Positions 26,622 through 34,460 of a stretch of 64,000 nucleotides of DNA are shown here, in pieces; positions within the stretch are counted from its first letter, which is position 1; every line of letters starts with the position of its first letter. Source of the DNA: UKL13-3 sp040387195 (lineage in GTDB: Bacteria; Bacteroidota; Bacteroidia; UKL13-3); contig JAZKEF010000014.1 of the NCBI GenBank assembly GCA_040387195.1, positions 1 to 64,000 of the forward strand, written 5' to 3'. The notes beneath the pieces are model-generated. The model made no database searches, was not told the DNA's origin, and worked only from the letters and a program-made list of their open reading frames with translations. The translations under genes were made by a program, and so were the position numbers.

Positions 26622-27254
26622 TTATGGTTTGGGAATCAGGCAGTATTCTTCATTTTGTTTCGTGCTTTTTATATATAAAATTCCATAAGATTTGTTGTAA
26701 AGAAGTCTATTAGTTGTATCGCGAACAGACCCAATAGGCTTGACAGCAGTCAGGAAAACGCTTATGCGGGTATAAACTTTATTCTTAATGATGAGGCTGT
26801 CAATATAATCTTCGTTATTTTCTTCACGGTCAATTCCTCTTGATTCAAACCTGAAAATTACATTATAAGTTGATCTATCAACTGTAACGTTATAATCACT
26901 TTGCTTTTGAGATAACTGAAATTCAAGATTACCTTTAATTGGAATAAAATTAATTGTATAGAGTTGATTAACATCTATTCTTTCTGTTGGACATCCCGGA
27001 TCCGAGGATTCCCTTTTTTCTTCAGAGCTGAATTTTTTACCCGTTCCGCGAACAATACAAGTGTCGCCTGCTTTACCTATAAAGTATAAGGTATCAAATC
27101 CTGTATAAGGAACTTTACTCAAGTCGCTTGCTGAGATATTGTGATGATATGTCTGTGGATCCTTGCAATGAGAGCTTGGGTCACCACAACTTTGCAACTG
27201 GATTAAACCAAAACAAACTCCTATTGAAGCAAGCAGGTGAATAATGAATTTCAT
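26622..27254 (-). CDS. Hypothetical lipoprotein, paralogue of the one at 27577
   Basis: A 210-aa lipoprotein with signal peptide and lipobox (LIQLQSC). Shares with its upstream neighbour the segment PYTGxDTLxFxxxxxDT followed by GxGK and a PGC/PDGC cysteine, and the same strand-rich layout, so the two are diverged duplicates. The C-terminus (NKSYGILYIK) resembles the G-hydrophobic ending of the 5528/6220 pair. Flanked on both sides by copies of the ~140-bp repeat, on the strand opposite to the secreted hydrolase. Function unknown. Confidence 0.72.
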   Translation of the reverse strand: MKFIIHLLASIGVCFGLIQLQSCGDPSSHCKDPQTYHHNISASDLSKVPYTGFDTLYFIGKAGDTCIVRGTGKKFSSEEKRESSDPGCPTERIDVNQLYTINFIPIKGNLEFQLSQKQSDYNVTVDRSTYNVIFRFESRGIDREENNEDYIDSLIIKNKVYTRISVFLTAVKPIGSVRDTTNRLLYNKSYGILYIKSTKQNEEYCLIPKP

Positions 27255-27331
27255 ATTGAGTTAAGTTAAGTGGGCAATTGAAAATGAGACAATAGCAAGT
27301 TAACTATAAAAAAATACCAAGTTGTCGCAGA

Positions 27332-27467
27332 CGTGCCGTCCGTGACTTGCTCATTTGGAGCGTAACGCAAAAATTGAGCTTCTACTTTACTTAGCCACAG
27401 TTTGTCTTCTCGTTTCAACATTCCTCTTGTGTCATCCTTATCATTCTAATTTCACACGGACGGCACG
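27332..27467. repeat. MITE-like ~140-bp repeat, copy 2 of 3, with perfect terminal inverted repeats
   Basis: 13-bp perfect terminal inverted repeats: CGTGCCGTCCGTG (27332-27344) and CACGGACGGCACG (27455-27467). The interior matches copies 1 and 3 at roughly 90 percent by eye. It sits in the 322-nt gap between the two paralogous lipoproteins. Confidence 0.82.
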
Positions 27468-27576
27468 CAGTTAACAATAATATAATTTTCATAGGCTTAA
27501 AGATGTATTATTTAGATTATTCTATATCTCAGTTTGGAAAAAAGTGAGTAGTGCTTTATTCCTAGTGATGTCAATA

Positions 27577-28155
27577 TCACTTAAGGACATTCCAACCTGC
27601 TTGATTAAATAAAGCAACACGTATAATCCCATCTGTATGATTATAGTATAACGAGTCTTGAGCATAAAAACGAAACGCCATTGCGGTGTGGGTCTTATTA
27701 AATATCGTAACTCGTTGTTTATAGTTCACATCTATAATTGCATCAACATCCTCGCTAAAATCTTTACCCGTTAATTTAATCTTAAAACTTTCAATATTAC
27801 TGCCACCTAATCCAATGATTATTTTTAAGCTATTAGTAAATAGCGCATTATTACAACTATAACTATATTCTATTGTTTCGAATGCTGTATGCAGAGAACA
27901 ACCATCTGGATTGGGACGCTTGCTAGTTTGAATGAAATATGTTGATTTTCCTATACCGTAGCAATATGCAGTATCATTTTGGTCACTCACAAAAACTAAT
28001 GTATCACTCCCTGTATAGGGACAACGTGTTTTTTGAAAATCGGTAAGGTTAACTGTGGTATAGGAATCCTTGCAAGGTTCTTGTTTGTCTGAATCGCAAG
28101 ATTGCATTAGAACAGCAAGAAGAAGAAATAGGAAAATATTGATACTGCTTTTCAT
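27577..28155 (-). CDS. Hypothetical lipoprotein, paralogue of the one at 26622
   Basis: The ATG at 28155 (MKSSINIFLFLLLAVL) gives a clear lipoprotein signal with lipobox MQSC; the longer frame from 28227 adds residues with no signal character. 192 aa. Contains PYTGSDTLVFVSDQNDT and GIGK as in the paralogue, then a strand-rich region ending in GIIRVALFNQAGWNVL, matching the C-terminal pattern of the lipoproteins at 5528 and 6220. Bounded by repeat copies 2 and 3. Confidence 0.74.
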   Translation of the reverse strand: MKSSINIFLFLLLAVLMQSCDSDKQEPCKDSYTTVNLTDFQKTRCPYTGSDTLVFVSDQNDTAYCYGIGKSTYFIQTSKRPNPDGCSLHTAFETIEYSYSCNNALFTNSLKIIIGLGGSNIESFKIKLTGKDFSEDVDAIIDVNYKQRVTIFNKTHTAMAFRFYAQDSLYYNHTDGIIRVALFNQAGWNVLK

Positions 28156-28289
28156 AAGACTATGACTTGAAATTTGGTATAAACTTATGATTCTCAAATA
28201 AAGATACATTCTTATTCTGAATAACAAGTGGAAAAGGATGAATTCGAGTTAAACATGGTGTCTGGATGTGCTTTCCCAGGTTGCCGGAC

Positions 28290-28434
28290 GTGCCGTGACT
28301 TGCCCATTTGGAGCGTAACGCAAAAATTGAGCTTCTACTCTAATTAGCCATAGTTTGTCTGCTTCGTTTCAACATTCCTCTTGTGTCATCCTTATCATTC
28401 TAAATTCACACGGACGACCTCCGCGTGAACATGG
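28290..28434. repeat. MITE-like ~140-bp repeat, copy 3 of 3
   Basis: Left end CGTGCCGTGACTTG lacks 4 nt of the inverted-repeat end found in copy 2; right end CACACGGACGACCTCCGCGTGAAC as in copy 1. It stops about 11 nt before the orphan T9SS gene end at 28446. Confidence 0.78.
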
Positions 28435-28445
28435 GTTAAAACTAC

Positions 28446-28514
28446 GGAGTATACCTATTGCATATCACCGGCCAAACAACAGACAAACGAATAAAAATAA
28501 TGGTAACCAAATAG
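28446..28514 (+). pseudogene. Orphan duplicate of the last 23 codons of the T9SS hydrolase gene
   Basis: The segment encodes GVYLLHITG through KIMVTK and its stop exactly as at 26166-26234, but upstream sequence is unrelated repeat DNA, so no full gene exists. The terminator palindrome (28552-28583) and 190 nt of downstream DNA were duplicated with it (28445-28710). Confidence 0.85.
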
Positions 28515-28551
28515 CTTGGTCTGTTGATTACACCGTGGCATACGTCACCAC

Positions 28552-28583
28552 AAAACCCCGCTTCAATTGAAGCGGGGTTTTTT
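28552..28583 (+). terminator. Duplicated copy of the 26272 terminator
   Basis: Identical palindrome and T-tract. It could also end minus-strand transcription heading away from the lipoprotein genes, but no such transcript is evident. The stretch 28590-28870 holds AACCCTGTAGGGGTT and CCCGCAACCCGCAATAAA repeat pieces (28756-28786) and no gene. Confidence 0.7.
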
Positions 28584-28883
28584 ATGATACAACAACCCCA
28601 ACAACAAATTTCCCTAATAACATTGGCACACATTCATATTGCCCTGAAAGGGCATATCCCTCTACTTCTCATATTGAACCCTGTAGGGGTTCTCTCCTTT
28701 CATCAAACCACGGACCATGGACTGCGGACTACGGACCTCCCCCCGCGACAACTCCAACCCGCAACCCGCAATAAACAACCCGTAACCCTCCACCCCCCAT
28801 CCCGCTTAACAATTTGGCAACGTGCGGTTCATGTTCCGGTCATACCTTAAGGCAACCTTTGTGTGGCTTAAATGCCTTATTAT

Positions 28884-29747
28884 ATGGCAAAAAGAAAAGT
28901 AAAGGTTGCAGTTATTTCGGACGTACACTTGGGTACTTACGGCTGCCGTGCGAAGGAACTCAATACCTACCTCAAGTCAATTGACCCCGAAATACTGGTG
29001 CTCAATGGCGACATCATCGATATCTGGCAGTTCAGCAAACGCTACTGGCCGGAATCGCACATGAAAATTGTTCAACGCATTTTTAAATTGCTCACCACCG
29101 GAACCAAGTTATACTACCTCACCGGAAACCATGATGAAATGCTCCGCAAGTTCACCGACTTTAAAATGGGTGAACTCGAAATCCTCGATAAACTGGTATT
29201 GAACCTGGATGGTAAAAAAGCGTGGATCTTCCACGGAGATGTGTTTGACATTACCATGAAAAATGCCAAGTGGCTTGCCAAACTGGGAGCCATAGGGTAC
29301 GATACACTCATTATGATTAACGGAGTGGTGAACTGGTTCTCGGAAAAGGTGCTGCGCAAGGGCAAGGTTTCGCTGAGCAAGAAGGTGAAGAACAGTGTAA
29401 AATCCGCCATTAAATTCATTGATGATTTTGAACAAACAGCCATCGACATTGCCATTGAAAACGGATATGACTATGTGGTGTGCGGACACATACACCAGCC
29501 CGCCCTGCGGGAGGTAACCACCATCAAGGGAACATCACTTTACCTCAACAGTGGGGATTGGATTGAAAACCTCACCGCACTGGAATACAATGATGGAGCA
29601 TGGAGCTTGTACCAACATCCGGAAACACAACAGGAAGAACCTGCAGATGATGAAGAGCTGAATGTGAAACTGCCGAACATGGAGGTGTTGTACCAAAACA
29701 TTATCAAGATGCCCCATGTGGCTTTTACACCTGTAACCAAATTGTAA
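28884..29747 (+). CDS. LpxH-like metallophosphatase, probable UDP-2,3-diacylglucosamine diphosphatase
   Basis: 287 aa from the ATG at 28884 (MAKRKVKVAV); an ATG 4 codons earlier (28872) is possible. All calcineurin-like metal motifs are present: SDVHLG (12-17), NGDIID, GNHDE, FHGDVFD and CGHIHQP. This matches the LpxH-type subgroup that splits UDP-diacylglucosamine in lipid A synthesis, but Bacteroidota carry several related enzymes, so the substrate is a family inference. It precedes a glycosyltransferase gene on the same strand by 245 nt. Confidence 0.85.
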   Translation: MAKRKVKVAVISDVHLGTYGCRAKELNTYLKSIDPEILVLNGDIIDIWQFSKRYWPESHMKIVQRIFKLLTTGTKLYYLTGNHDEMLRKFTDFKMGELEILDKLVLNLDGKKAWIFHGDVFDITMKNAKWLAKLGAIGYDTLIMINGVVNWFSEKVLRKGKVSLSKKVKNSVKSAIKFIDDFEQTAIDIAIENGYDYVVCGHIHQPALREVTTIKGTSLYLNSGDWIENLTALEYNDGAWSLYQHPETQQEEPADDEELNVKLPNMEVLYQNIIKMPHVAFTPVTKL

Positions 29748-29773
29748 TAGGTGTGGAAGCAGGCAATGAGGAG

Positions 29774-29791
29774 TCCCGATAGCTATCGGGA
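29774..29791. repeat. 18-bp perfect palindrome TCCCGATAGCTATCGGGA
   Basis: Identical copy at 39564-39581 and one-mismatch or degenerate forms at 39697-39714 and 11201-11218. A dispersed palindromic repeat, always outside genes here. The gap 29748-29992 also carries a degenerate CTCGAACTGACTA element related to 16268-16455. Confidence 0.75.
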
Positions 29792-29992
29792 GGCAGTAGG
29801 CAAATAAAATGAAGAAAGAGTCAGTCACTTCGAGTAAAACATTAGGGTGGTTGTGAAAAGCGTTTGTAGCGAGAAGCTTCGGAGGCAGAGGGCTAACCGT
29901 TGGGCATGTTCTCAATACGCGCAACGCAAAGCCAACACCTGCTACTCGAACTGACTACAATTAACCAATAACCCACTAACTAACTCCACCAA

Positions 29993-31000
29993 ATGAAAAT
30001 ATTATATGCCATCCAGGGAACAGGCAATGGACATATCAGCAGGGCCCGCGAGATCATTCCCCATCTGCTGAAATACGGTGAACTGGATCTATTGATAAGC
30101 GGCACACAGGCCGAAGTATCGCTACCCTACATCATCAAATACAAAAAACCCGGACTGGGATACACCTTCGGTAAACAAGGCGGTATTGACCTTGTGGATA
30201 GTTTCAAACACCTGCGTCCGTTTGATTTTCTTAAAGACATTCACTCCTTCCCGGTGCAACAATATGATTTGGTGGTGAACGATTTTGAACCGGTAAGTGC
30301 ATGGGCCTGCAAGCTTAAAAAGAAACCCTGCATTGCCCTCAGTCACCAATCGTCTTTCCTCTCCATGAAAACACCACGCCCCGCCACAAAGGATGGGTTT
30401 GCCGAAAACCTCTTTAAACACTACGCCCCCTCTACCGCTGCCTACGGATTCCATTTTAAACCCTACGATTCGTTTATCCATACTCCTGTGATCCGTTCCG
30501 ATGTGCGCAAACTGGAGCCCAGCAATAAAGGACATATTACAGTATACCTTCCCGCTCATGGTGATGAGATCCTCATCAAACAATTCACACAGATTAAGGA
30601 CGTACAGTGGGAGGTATTTTCCAAACACAGCAAACTGGAATACACGGTAGGCAATGTGCACATCAAACCGGTATTGAACGAAGCCTTCACACAAAGCCTT
30701 GCCACAGGTGACGGACTCATTACCGCAGGCGGATTTGAAAGTCCGGCCGAAGCCATTCACCTGCGTAAAAAAGTGCTCTCCATTCCAATGGGCAACCAAT
30801 ATGAGCAGCTCTGCAACGCACAAGCCATGAAAGACCTTGGCATAACAGTAGTGAAAGAAATTGACCACCACTTTGTAAGCAAAGTAAACACCTGGGCAAA
30901 GTTTGCCTTTCCCGCCAACATCTATTACCCCGATAATACCGCAAAAATTGTGGAAGACCTGGTGATGAAACATGGTGTGAAGAATGCTGTTAGCGTTTAG
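29993..31000 (+). CDS. GT-B fold glycosyltransferase (MurG-like / Glyco_trans_1_3)
   Basis: 335 aa, cytoplasmic or membrane-associated, no signal. The N-terminus MKILYAIQGTGNGHISRARE has the GxGH loop of MurG-type GT-B enzymes (G9-T-G-N-G-H14). In the C-terminal half, ITAGGFESPAEAIHLRKKVLSIPM corresponds to the nucleotide-sugar site of UDP-glycosyltransferases. The acceptor is unknown; next to an LpxH-like enzyme it may act on a glycolipid, which is inference. Confidence 0.85.
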   Translation: MKILYAIQGTGNGHISRAREIIPHLLKYGELDLLISGTQAEVSLPYIIKYKKPGLGYTFGKQGGIDLVDSFKHLRPFDFLKDIHSFPVQQYDLVVNDFEPVSAWACKLKKKPCIALSHQSSFLSMKTPRPATKDGFAENLFKHYAPSTAAYGFHFKPYDSFIHTPVIRSDVRKLEPSNKGHITVYLPAHGDEILIKQFTQIKDVQWEVFSKHSKLEYTVGNVHIKPVLNEAFTQSLATGDGLITAGGFESPAEAIHLRKKVLSIPMGNQYEQLCNAQAMKDLGITVVKEIDHHFVSKVNTWAKFAFPANIYYPDNTAKIVEDLVMKHGVKNAVSV

Positions 31001-31030
31001 TTATTGGTTCATCGTTATCATAGAAAGCTG

Positions 31031-31541
31031 CGCGTGGGAAAGGTGCCTGAGCTCACGCAGTGAATCCTGTGGCGGAAGCACGGTGGTTGAGCGGAGCCGA
31101 AACCACACGCGTGGGAAAGGTGCCTGAGCTCACGCAGTGAATGGTCGAAGGCACCTGTGGCGNNNNNNNNNNNNNNNNNNNNNNNNNNNNNNNNNNNNNN
31201 NNNNNNNNNNNNNNNNNNNNNNNNNNNNNNNNNNNNNNNNNNNNNNNNNNNNNNNNNNNNNNGTATTTTTTCGTTCCTTTTTGGGCTACCGGGGTTGGGT
31301 CCCTAGCGGGACTGTTTGCGGAATCGTGCTTTGTAGCATACCTTATTTTTAATGGAATAATCCCTGCATAGTTTAATCGGCAATTGCGCGTGGGAAAGGT
31401 GCCTGAGCTCACGCAGTGAATGGTCGAAGGCACCTGTGGCGGAAGCACAATGGTCGTGCGGAAAGGTTACATCCCTAAAGGGATTTGTATTTTTTCGTTC
31501 CTTTTTGGGCTACCGGGGTTGGGTCCCTAGCGGGACTGTTT
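31031..31541 (+). repeat. Tandem/dispersed repeat block around a scaffold gap
   Basis: Two unit types recur. Unit A, beginning GCGTGGGAAAGGTGCCTGAG and including CTCACGCAGTGAATGG, occurs at 31031, 31108 and 31386. Unit B, from GTATTTTTTCGTTCC through GGTCCCTAGCGGGACTG, occurs at 31263-31317 and 31487-31541. The flanks of the N run are one A unit and one B unit, so the array was probably too repetitive to assemble. No gene lies in 31001-31555. Confidence 0.8.
31163..31262. other. Scaffold gap, 100 N
   Basis: Exactly 100 unknown bases, the usual placeholder for a gap of unspecified size. It falls inside the repeat block, so the true number of repeat units is unknown. Confidence 0.98.
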
Positions 31542-31555
31542 TCATTAAGGACTGT

Positions 31556-33514
31556 TTAACTCCCTAAATACGGAATGGCACTGAGTACAATGCCTAAATC
31601 TTTCTCAATGGAATATTCCTTGGCATACAGAAAGTTCATTTTCTGGATGGCTACTTCGTTGATGGATGTTTGCGGGGCTTTGCCAATGGTGGTTAATACG
31701 GATGGTTTAATTTTGGGCAGGACTTCCATATTGGAAACGGGGGTATACCCCACCCAGGTTTTTTCGCCCAGCAGTACTTTAAAGATATTGAGGATAAAGT
31801 CGGTTTTGTTTTTAACTAGCAACAATACAACCGGTGCCAGCGGAATAAACAACAGCGCAACGGCTACATCGAACACGCGCTTTTTGCGAAGCTGTTTGGG
31901 AGCATTGAGGGCCAGGTTAATTTCGAGGGTGTAAAAATCCCCCGGTTCGTCCTTGGAATTACTGCCAATGATGAACACACTTTCTTCGGGAACAATTTTA
32001 AAATGTACATCCGGTTTGCTGATGGTGTACATCCACTGCATGATCTGCCGGGTAGAGAGATCCTTCGAGCAGAATATAATTTCTTCTACTTTAAACAACT
32101 CCACAATAGCAGAGAGTTGCTGTTCCGTGCCAAGGTATTCTTCATTATGTTGTTCCTCTTCATTTACCGAAACATACCCAAGGTAATCGCTTTTGGCTTT
32201 GGAGTGTACCAGCAAATGCTGCACCCGCGCCACTTCTTCCCTGTTGCCCACAATAATGGTTTTGATATCCGAGTCGAGCGTAAGGCTGAACCGTTTGTGG
32301 GTAAATGTATACACGAGCAAGCGCAATAGATACGCAAACAATCCCGCAGCAAGTGTTCCGAATAAAATAATGGCACGCGAAAAACGATACGGTTCATCGG
32401 CAAACGCATAAAAAACCGTAATGGCCAGCGAGCCTAAAGCAATGCCTTTGGCAATACCTGTTAAGCTCACCCGTTTTTGATATCCTCCGGCAACAAATAA
32501 ACCACCGGTCCACAGCAATGCATACACAGCGCTGTTCAAGGAAACCACCGTTGCCGAGTAAGCTTCGGCACTTTCAAATTTATAAGCAGCGTAAACGGAT
32601 GCAATGGTTTTTACGCTCATAAAAAAGAGCAGCATATCGAGCAGCCACAAATAAGTATTGCTGAGCAACCGGAACACCAGCGCAATGCTGGCACGTGCAT
32701 ACACAGCCGAATTGATAAGGATGCTGAACACCTGCGCATGTTTTTGCGAATAATGCTTTTGCGCAAAAATGATCATGGCGCGGTAAAACACAAACACATA
32801 GTTAACGGAAGACTTTTTGGTGCTTTCGCCCTTGTAGTGAATGATGGTAGTACCCGGAAAATAATAGTTGAAGTATCCTGCTTTGGTGATGCGGTATGAC
32901 AGATCAATGTCTTCGCCATACATAAAATAATCTTCATCGAGCAGGCCAATTTCATCGAGTGTTTTTTTGCGCAGCAACATAAAAGCCCCTGCAAGCACAT
33001 CCACTTTATGCACTTCATTTTTATCGAGGTAACCAAGGTGGTACCTCCCAAAACGTTTGGATTTGGGAAACAAAGCCGACAAGCCGAACATTTTGTAAAA
33101 GGCCACCTGTGGTGTGGGCAATCCCCTTTTCGACTCGGGCAAAAATCGTCCTTTACCGTCAATCATCTTCACACCCAATGCACCTGCATCGGTGGTTTTG
33201 TCCATAAAGGCACAAACCTTTTCAAAACAATCTTCCTCCACCACGGTATCGGGATTGAGCAGTAACACATACTCGCCTTTGGATTGGCGGATGGCCTGGT
33301 TGTTTGCTTTGGAGAAGCCGGGGTTGTCCTTGTTTTCGATGAGAATCACTTCGGGGAAAGTGCGTTTCACCATTTCGCAACTGCCGTCAACGGAGTTGTT
33401 GTCTACCACAAACACTTCGGCATCCATTCCTTTCACAGCCTTGCGCACAGAGTGCAATGCCTGCTCCAGAAAGTACTTTACGTTGTAGTTTACAATGATG
33501 ATGGATAACTTCAC
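31556..33514 (-). CDS. GT2 glycosyltransferase fused to a degenerate sugar-phosphotransferase-like module
   Basis: 652 aa. Residues 1-~240 are a GT-A family 2 domain (SIIIVNYNVKYFL, VVDNNSVDGS, LLLNPDTVV at 85-93, YGEDIDLSYR). Then four or more membrane segments (~260-410), a Rossmann-like region (IKTIIVGNREEVARVQHLL) as in WbaP/WcaJ-type proteins, and a C-terminal KKRVFDVAVALLFIPLAPVVL that starts like the bacterial sugar transferase domain. The KFRSM-type catalytic stretch that should follow is not seen: the protein continues differently (KVLLGEKTWVGYTPVSNMEV). So the GT2 part looks active, the phosphotransferase part probably not. Likely surface polysaccharide synthesis. Confidence 0.8.
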   Translation of the reverse strand: MKLSIIIVNYNVKYFLEQALHSVRKAVKGMDAEVFVVDNNSVDGSCEMVKRTFPEVILIENKDNPGFSKANNQAIRQSKGEYVLLLNPDTVVEEDCFEKVCAFMDKTTDAGALGVKMIDGKGRFLPESKRGLPTPQVAFYKMFGLSALFPKSKRFGRYHLGYLDKNEVHKVDVLAGAFMLLRKKTLDEIGLLDEDYFMYGEDIDLSYRITKAGYFNYYFPGTTIIHYKGESTKKSSVNYVFVFYRAMIIFAQKHYSQKHAQVFSILINSAVYARASIALVFRLLSNTYLWLLDMLLFFMSVKTIASVYAAYKFESAEAYSATVVSLNSAVYALLWTGGLFVAGGYQKRVSLTGIAKGIALGSLAITVFYAFADEPYRFSRAIILFGTLAAGLFAYLLRLLVYTFTHKRFSLTLDSDIKTIIVGNREEVARVQHLLVHSKAKSDYLGYVSVNEEEQHNEEYLGTEQQLSAIVELFKVEEIIFCSKDLSTRQIMQWMYTISKPDVHFKIVPEESVFIIGSNSKDEPGDFYTLEINLALNAPKQLRKKRVFDVAVALLFIPLAPVVLLLVKNKTDFILNIFKVLLGEKTWVGYTPVSNMEVLPKIKPSVLTTIGKAPQTSINEVAIQKMNFLYAKEYSIEKDLGIVLSAIPYLGS

Positions 33515-33590
33515 GGGTCGAATATAGTTTTCTGTTTGCAGTTTTCCGTTTTCGCTTTAACGTTTGCAATCGTGAGCCATTGTGACCCTT

Positions 33591-33659
33591 GTGTTTCCTT
33601 AGTGAGCTTTGTGGTAAAAGGAACTCCCGTATTAACCACAAAGCTCACTAAGGAAACAC
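33591..33659. repeat. Inverted repeat with 25-bp perfect arms
   Basis: Arms 33591-33615 and 33635-33659 are exact reverse complements around a 19-nt loop; the arm contains CACTAAGGAAACAC. A related but imperfect version occurs at 39464-39530. It lies 8 nt downstream of the tsaB stop, lacks a T-tract, and may shield or process transcript ends. Confidence 0.85.
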
Positions 33660-33667
33660 TAAGACCA

Positions 33668-34357
33668 CTATACCAGCTTCCTGGGAGTAGTTCCTACAAA
33701 GTCTTTCAGGTAAAAGGGTTCGAAGTAAGCTACGTCCTCAAACCTGCCTTCTTGGAATGCCTTTACTGCCAACCCCGACATGCCTTTGGCCGAACAAAAC
33801 ACACCTGCCATAAACTGTGCGTTGGGGTGCGTAATGGTGGGTTGGCATTTAGCCGCTCCGTTCCCGAAGAAATATACGTTGCCGTTTTCCAATTCCGCAG
33901 CAAAAGAATTCCCATCAATAATTGCAGCTTCGGTAGCTCTTTTTTCCAGCAGGTTCTTATCATAGCCGGCACAATAAACTTCCATCCTGCGTGCATCCAG
34001 CATGGGCAGCAACAAATCCGAATCACCTAACTCCTGCGTTTGTACAAACTGAGCCGCCAACGATTGCAAAGTAGGAACAGCAATGAGGGGTTTATCCAAA
34101 GCATAACACAATCCCTTGGCAGTGCTCACTCCTACCCTCAGTCCGGTATAACTTCCGGGACCTTTGCTCACGGCAATGGCATCCAATTGTTGCAGTGTTA
34201 ACCCGGCTTCCTTCAGTGCCGTTTCAATCAATCCCGTGAGCTGCGAAGCATGTGCATTACCCTCGTGGTTCTCGCACAACGAGAGGATGCTTGTTTCGGA
34301 AACCACAGCTACAGAGCAGATTTCGGTGGCTGTTTCAATACACAGGATAGTACTCAT
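33668..34357 (-). CDS. tsaB: tRNA threonylcarbamoyladenosine biosynthesis protein TsaB
   Basis: 229 aa from the ATG at 34357 (MSTILCIETATEICSVAV); a longer frame from 34399 adds 14 atypical residues. The ASKHA-fold signature DAIAVSKGPGSYTGLRVGVSTAKGL near 60-85 is typical of TsaB, the partner that scaffolds TsaD and TsaE in making t6A37 of ANN-reading tRNAs. The C-terminal half is the variable TsaB part. Divergent from recJ. Confidence 0.94.
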   Translation of the reverse strand: MSTILCIETATEICSVAVVSETSILSLCENHEGNAHASQLTGLIETALKEAGLTLQQLDAIAVSKGPGSYTGLRVGVSTAKGLCYALDKPLIAVPTLQSLAAQFVQTQELGDSDLLLPMLDARRMEVYCAGYDKNLLEKRATEAAIIDGNSFAAELENGNVYFFGNGAAKCQPTITHPNAQFMAGVFCSAKGMSGLAVKAFQEGRFEDVAYFEPFYLKDFVGTTPRKLV

Positions 34358-34460
34358 GCGGCCAAAAATACACAAAGTTTGCGGTACATCATTAAGCATC
34401 AGCAGTGTGAAGAAAACATTAAGGAGAGTCCTTAAAATTTAATACATTCGCCATCCGAAA

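Noticed and set aside
26467..28434. Insertion sequence
   Set aside because: Terminal inverted repeats are present but no transposase reading frame lies between them; described as MITE-like repeats only.
30122..30973. Open frame of 283 codons on the minus strand
   Set aside because: Antisense shadow of the GT-B glycosyltransferase, which has clear motifs on the plus strand.
31031..31541. Possible CRISPR array
   Set aside because: Repeat units are 50-60 bp, of two types, with no regular 30-bp spacers and no cas genes nearby.
33591..33659. Terminator of tsaB
   Set aside because: The hairpin is perfect but no T-run follows on the minus strand.
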